A stretch of DNA of 64,000 bases, taken from NCBI RefSeq assembly GCF_963678635.1, contig NC_087067.1:47838618-47902617 (forward strand), read 5' to 3'. The DNA comes from Symsagittifera roscoffensis (taxonomy: Eukaryota > Xenacoelomorpha > Acoela > Convolutidae). The first letter of the stretch is position 1. Each line of letters begins with the position of its first letter. Of the stretch, positions 58,861 to 64,000 are shown piece after piece. Below the pieces are notes generated by a model. That model worked only from the letters and a program-made list of their open reading frames with translations. It had not been told where the DNA came from and made no database searches. The translations under genes and the position numbers were made by a program.

Positions 58861-59480
58861 AAATACATACACAAAAACAAATACCAATTGCCCAACGTAG
58901 TGCTACTTCTGGACAACATCGCACAAGTCGTGAAATCAGACAAGTCAAATCAGACATTTTTATCTTCACTCGATTTAAGATACGCATACTCACAAATCCG
59001 GTTGGATAAAGCAACAAGAGAGCAATGTAACTTCAGCCTCATTGGCGGTAATGCTACAGGAACATACCAATTCCAGACGCGATTCTACGGTCTTACGGAT
59101 ATGCCGGCAGTATTCCAGAGAGCAGTCGATTTAGCACTTACTAACTGAAGCAATAGTTACGCATATCTGGACGATATCTTAATTGTAACGAAAGGAACCA
59201 TAGAGCCACACCGGAAAAAGCTCCAAACGGTGCTAACAAAACTCGACGAGGAGAATCTCGCAATTTCTCTAGACAAATGTAAGTTCGCATGCAAGCAAGT
59301 TGAGTGGTTAGGCTTCAGCATCAACAATGAAGGAACCAAACAACTTATAAAGAAAACTGAAGCGATTGAAAGTTTATCGCCCCCCCCCCCCCAAAAAAAA
59401 AAACATTCAAACAACTAAAAAGTTTCATGGGTTCAATGCACCACCTTACAAGATATTTACCGACTTTAGCACAAACAGCG
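58861..59480 (+). pseudogene. Reverse transcriptase of the second element
   Basis: SLDLRYAYSQIRLD (about 58970) holds the first catalytic Asp. GLTDMPAVFQR follows, then YLDDIL at about 59163 with the Asp pair. A stop at 59146-59148 and a run of 13 C plus 11 A at 59380-59403 break the frame. Confidence 0.85.
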
Positions 59481-59639
59481 GCAGCTCTATCGCCTTTAAT
59501 AAAAAACATTGAAAAAATATAGCACTCAATTGGTTACCTGAATACAACTTAACTTTCAAAAACCTTTAACAACTGGTAGCTAAAATAACACGAAATAAAC
59601 ATTTTGATCAATATTTAAACACTCGAATTGTCTGTTTTT

Positions 59640-60040
59640 CATCTAACACAGGTTTAGACATTAGAAAAGCACTCAGCAGAAGGTTGGGTGGCTATAGCAT
59701 ACGCGTCACAATTTTTAAAATCCCTCGAGGAAAAAATATTCAGTCAACGAGTTAGAACTATTAGGGGTCGTATGGGCAATTGAACACTTCGAATACTATC
59801 TCTACGGCAAACATTTTACCGTCATCACCGACCACCAAGCTTTAATCGGCGCTTTAGATGCAAGCGGACGATCAAAAACAAGTCAAAGCTGACTAAACCG
59901 CTGGATCGATAGATTAGTACCATTTCATTTTGATATTAAGCACCTCGCAGGGAATAAAATGGGATTAATAGATTTTATGTCACGAAATCCGGTTGGATTA
60001 CCAATACCCCAGAGAGTACGTTGAGGAATTTGTAGTAGTG
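59640..60040 (+). pseudogene. RNase H of the second element
   Basis: Pieces in several phases: EGWVAIAYASQFL, then ELELLGVVWAIEHFEYYLYG and TVITDHQALIGAL, then AGNKMGLIDFMSR. These are the usual gypsy RNase H landmarks with the Glu and Asp residues. Frameshifts are frequent. Confidence 0.75.
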
Positions 60041-61153
60041 TCAATTAATACATTCATAAACAACCTAGAAACGACTGACAACGTCTTTCTAAGTAATTTG
60101 ACCGATCAACACAGAGCACCATATGATCTGACCAGAAAGCGCGCGTAAAATAAAGAGTTATTAGATGCTAGTTCAAACGCTCAATCAACAACAACGCTCA
60201 AACGCTCAATCAACAACAACGCTCAAACGCTCAATCCAAACATTCCGAAAGCGGTCAATCGCTACACAAAAACGAAATTCAGTCTAATTCAAGTTCTGCT
60301 CACAACCAGTCAATTCTCTCTCATTCGAAAGTTTTCAATTGCTGCAAAACTTTGATAGATGCGATCAATCTCAATCAAAAACGATGAGCAGAGAATAAAC
60401 AAAAAAATTCTCAGTCGGATTCACTCCAGCAGAACTAAAAACGAACAAACCACGCGGCCGTACAGAAACTTCGCTCGAATGGCAAGACTCATCCGACTGG
60501 GAGGAAAGTCTCTCTGACCCGAGGTGGCACAAGCGAACGCCGAACAAAGTAAAAAAAATGAAAAGCCCGAAGTCACCAACATCATCCACCTCAACCGCGT
60601 CAGTGGCCGACGCAAGGGAGCTAATACCAAGAACAAAACAGTCAAACTTCCCAAAAAAATCATTTTCGGAGGCAGCTCGTCACCAAAAACAACAAGAGTA
60701 GAAAGAAAGAGTCCGAGAACAGATGCACCGAAAACCGAAATAGCCAGGTCGACTACAGCTTTACGAACAGAAAACAACACAAAAGCTGACAATCCACAAG
60801 AAAAAGAAATATGGGTCAGCCGTGTGAACCCCAGTGTATGCTTACAAGAAGAAACAATACACAACGTGGAGCCCCCAACGATGACAATTTCGTCACAGCT
60901 AGAGGCCAGCAACATTAAAATAATGGACGAATTAGTAGCAACAGTGGAGAAAGTCATAGAAACGGAAGAGGACACGCCGCTTTTTCGCCGAAAACTCCAA
61001 AGAGTAGTGGGGGTTCCTTTCATCGCCGCAGCCACAAAGAAGGACCGAAATCTGCGTCCATTGATCAATTTCGTCAAAAAGAGGGATTGGGAAGCTATCA
61101 GAGCTTCCTACGGACAGTATTGGCATAACATTTGGAACAGGCTACATGTTTGA
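60041..61153 (+). pseudogene. RNase H-integrase spacer of the second element
   Basis: The frame 60524-61153 is open for 209 aa and Lys/Arg/Thr-rich, ending in KKDRNLRPLINFVKKRDWEA and YGQYWHNIWNRLHV, which lead into the integrase zinc domain. It is a tether region of pol, not a separate gene. A 25-bp tandem repeat interrupts it at 60173-60237. Confidence 0.55.
60173..60237. repeat. 25-bp tandem repeat, 2.6 copies
   Basis: TCAAACGCTCAATCAACAAC plus 5 more bases, repeated at 60173, 60198 and partly at 60223. Confidence 0.85.
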
Positions 61154-62060
61154 GAGGATTGTCTACTCATAGACGAGAGAATCGTCATTCCTACCCAACT
61201 GAGGCAAACAGTGCTCGACATTCTTCACTTGACACATCCGGGATCGGCAGCTATATTGGATGAGAGTCACCATGACTGGTTCCTGCATATTCATCGATAA
61301 ATTGTGCAAATGGCACAAAATTGCAAACACTGCACAGAGCAATGTGAAATTTTAAAACCCATCGTAGGAAAGAAACGTTCATTCATTCCAAATGGAACCA
61401 GTAGTCGAACCTAATTAGGAAGTTCAATTAGATTTCTCAGGGCCCCTTCCGGAAACAATACAAAATTACTATTCGCACCAGTAGATGATCACAGAGCTAT
61501 ATGAGTGGTTGAAGGAATGATTCAGACAATCAAATATAGTAAATGTAGGTTGGCAGTAATGAAAATAGACCAGTCAAATACCCCATACAAATTAGCTTCA
61601 GATGTCTCAAAAATAATAAACGAACTAAGAATCACAACACACGGTGTCACAAAAATTTCACCTTTCGAGGTGGATATGGTCAGAAAACCAAATACCCCAC
61701 TTTCAAATATATCCACAAGTAGTTTTTCAAAGAATCTAAACAGGGAGAGCGAAAAAGATGCATGTTTAGATCAAAAAAACCTTACGAAGCCACCACATCC
61801 AGCGGAAATTATGCATGACCTTTAGCGCTGGTCGGAGGACGAAGTACAGATACAAAAAAAAGGATCACCACCTAAAGCCACACATAAATCACGACCAAGG
61901 ACGCTCACTAACACGCAATCACCGACACAGCCAGAAACAGGTGCACATTCAAAACCTATTGAACTAGCTGAAAAGAAACTTAACATAAGATACAAGGGAG
62001 TACAAAGAACAATAGACAAAAACATAGAAAAAAGAATAAACAGGTGGCATGAAAAACTAT
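61154..62060 (+). pseudogene. Integrase of the second element
   Basis: The zinc domain has LDILHLTHPGSAAILDESHH (about 61215) and CKHC (61325). LDFSGPLP (about 61430) holds the first core Asp. The middle of the core, including the second Asp region, is deleted. The 61505-61825 frame is the C-terminal half of the core and beyond (THGVTKISPFEV). Confidence 0.75.
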
Positions 62061-63170
62061 TCGACTAGCCACAAAAGTCAAGAACCCAAAACCGTTTGAA
62101 CAAAGATATAAAACCATAGATAGAAAAATCCTAACCTACACACCACAAACTGCATGGGTACAAACTATTGGAAAGCAACCAAGGTTACTAAGAAATAGTG
62201 GAGCAGCATTCGTCCCTAACCCTTTAATATACGGACCATGCAGACCTTCTCGACTAAGTGATTATGTCGCTTATAAATCCGCACGGAGAACCGGACCATG
62301 CCTACGTTTTTTAGACATAGAAAATCCAAATGCTCCACAACATCCAATGTTCAAGGAGGACACTAGAACTGGGGTTCCGATCAAATTAACAAGACAGGAG
62401 AAGGCAGCACAAAGCACAAATCAAAGCAGCCCCACAAAAAGAAAGGCAAACAAAGCGACAGGAAAGAGGACTGGAGGAAAACCAGAAAGAAGACTACAGA
62501 CGCCACGAGGGACGAGCCTACAAACTGAGATCGAAAAGGAAAAAAGAATCAACAACAGCCCGGAAAAGTACGATGAATCGTCGTCAACGTCTGAGGACAT
62601 CATCTCGCCGTCATCAAAAAGACAAATCCAAAATCACACACCACCTGCAGTCGCAACAAGAAAGTCGACTAGAAACAGACAGGGAACCTAGCAACAGCAC
62701 TAGGTAACGCCATCCCAATCAGCACAATACAGATCGCGAGTACAACGAGGGAAAAAGTAATTTGAAACCGACTAGCCACCAGAAAACCAACGCAAAACTA
62801 CCCAAGCCTAAAATCCCTGATTCAGAAGATGGGTTTTACTGACAGAACCTCCGAGTACAAGGCTTGTGTACAATTTATAGAGGCTATTAGCCCGAACCAC
62901 AAACTGACTATAACAAGCAACGTAACCGACTTAAGATCCCCAGCAGCAGCAGAAGACGAAACGATTGAAAGCAACGACATATTTTTCGTGAAGACGAAGA
63001 ACAAAGAAGTGAAAGAAAAAAGAAGACAAACCACAACACGACGAAGAGCACGGAACAATGGACGACAACATCGACAACAATATAGTGGAAACAAGAGGAG
63101 AAAAGTGAAAACACAGGACCAACAGTCCCATGGGGAGAAAAAACTCAATCAATAAAACTTTAACAATTTT
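62061..63170 (+). pseudogene. 3' coding tail of the second element
   Basis: Open pieces at 62347-62691 and 62829-63155 are Lys/Arg/Ser/Thr-rich (KSTRNRQGT, KEKRRQTTTRRRARNN). An earlier piece near 62150-62340 is protein-like (TAWVQTIGKQPRLLRNSGAA). They probably form the C-terminal end of pol. No signal peptide or membrane segment, so not an env. Confidence 0.45.
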
Positions 63171-63186
63171 TCCTAAAGAGGGGGAA

Positions 63187-63635
63187 TGTCATCCGGCATG
63201 GATAGATAAAACTCGACATAACATTTATTATGTATTTATACATCATTTATCTTTTGATATTATGTGACGTTAATTTGTACTGGTCGATTGACCTTGATAG
63301 TGAGGAGGAGGAGGAGGCGGCTAAAGTAAACTACGGTTCAGAAAGAGAATTAACGTTACCATTAAATAGTTGTTTTAACTTCTCTCTCTCAAGAGAGCGA
63401 CATTATCTATCCATACGGATTCTCGAATTAGCAATTCATACCTTGAGGACTTAGCGGTATGACAGAAGCGCTGAAGTTTCCCAATAACTACTCAGGTTTC
63501 CATTCCATTTTTTTTATTCCACGCCCTTTCGGATTCCCAACTTGAATTGATATTTGTCGACATTTTGAAACCACTCATCATTTTGATATCACAGTGCCTC
63601 ACAATGGACCTATTGATCCTAGTCTCATTTTAAAA
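63187..63635 (+). repeat. 3' LTR of the second element
   Basis: Starts TGTCATCCGG directly after a purine tract AAAGAGGGGGAA (63175-63186), which is a good polypurine tract. Confidence 0.85.
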
Positions 63636-64000
63636 ATAAATGGCTTTCGAAGTTTTATCAGAAACGTTTTCTGATTTTTTGTAGTCTGATTATGATAAGA
63701 CCTGATGACTGTAATATCATGATGATGAAATGTTTCAAGTCTCAACGATTAACAATCAGACAACAACCAACCACAAATTGCTTCTGATAAACTTTCAAAT
63801 GTCATTTAGTTTTAAGGTTTTCTCCTTCATTTTGAGTTCATTGCTTTTTTGGACCGTTTTAACTAAGATTTTTATTTTGGAAATTTAGAACCCAATTTTT
63901 CATTCCAAAATGTTGTTTTACATTTTTGGTTGAAAAGTTCTCCAGTACCCAGGGCACTTTCTGTGCAAGATCTGAAATTTATTATTTCTTGTATAAGTTG
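63636..64000. other. Flank, nothing recognised
   Basis: AT-rich DNA without coding signals or matches to other parts of the window. Confidence 0.5.

Larger units (their letters stand above)
56744..63635 (+). mobile_element. Decayed Ty3/gypsy LTR element (about 6.9 kb)
   Basis: Two similar LTRs of ~445 bp frame gag, protease, RT, RNase H and integrase in Ty3/gypsy order. All genes carry stops and frameshifts, and the LTRs differ at many sites, so it is much older than the giant element. No target duplication is visible, perhaps because an LTR fragment abuts the left end. No env is seen. Confidence 0.88.

Noticed and set aside
59157-59414. Minus-strand 85-aa frame with a Gly run
   Set aside because: It is the complement of RT plus the C13-A11 run.
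62822-63152. Minus-strand Ser/Phe/Cys-rich frames
   Set aside because: Shadows of the Lys/Arg-rich 3' tail of the second element.
1-64000. tRNA or rRNA genes
   Set aside because: I looked for TTCGAATC-type T-arm boxes with a matching A box and for rRNA-like blocks, and saw none convincing by eye.

Overview
The window is AT-rich DNA from a eukaryote, most likely an invertebrate animal such as an arthropod or nematode. It shows a serine-protease-type exon with an upstream splice acceptor, short spliceosomal intron signals (CAG|GTAAGT, TACTAAC, TTTCTTTAG), AATAAA signals, Ty3/gypsy retrotransposons and long minisatellites. I cannot name the species. Ordinary host genes are nearly absent: almost everything is mobile DNA, decayed viral-type DNA or tandem repeats, as expected of a repeat-rich, probably heterochromatic block.

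Layout. 1-940: the last exon of a trypsin-like protein with a changed active-site serine, then a poly(A) signal. 941-19864: a very large, young LTR retroelement of about 18.9 kb, with 410-bp LTRs (5 mismatches counted by eye) and a GTAC target duplication. Its + strand carries a small leader ORF, a basic 155-aa ORF, a 1349-aa gag-protease ORF, a Ty3/gypsy pol (RT, RNase H, integrase), two tiny membrane-protein ORFs, a Pro/Ser/Thr-rich reading frame, an envelope-like glycoprotein and a 602-aa ORF after env. Neighbouring frames overlap by 4-26 nt, as in viruses. Pol, the P/S/T-rich frame and env are each broken once, so this copy looks defective although recent.

19865-21200: non-coding flank. 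21200-28797: a minisatellite built on a 12-bp unit (TTCGCGTCCATG and variants), with higher-order repeats and long open frames on both strands. 28798-30330: a decayed piece of a related retroelement (env joined by a deletion to the start of the post-env ORF). 30460-32160: three diverged repeats carrying broken minus-strand paralogues. 32245-41830: four copies of a ~2.9-kb unit, partly homogenised. 42660-43495: a broken P-loop ATPase resembling packaging ATPases of Polinton/adintovirus-type elements. 45850-49570: minus-strand gene remnants, including two RING-like fragments. 50088-50620: a ~61-bp minisatellite.

50876-55585: 2.46 tandem copies of a 1916-bp unit made of gag and protease fragments of another Ty3/gypsy-like element. 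56301-56500 is an assembly gap (N). 56744-63635: a second, older LTR element (Ty3/gypsy; gag, protease, RT, RNase H, integrase all recognisable but broken). 63636-64000: nothing recognisable.

The most interesting system is the giant env-bearing element: beyond gag-pol-env it has at least four unassigned frames, and its env to post-env gene order recurs in the decayed copy near 29.7 kb, so the extra 3' gene is a stable part of this lineage.
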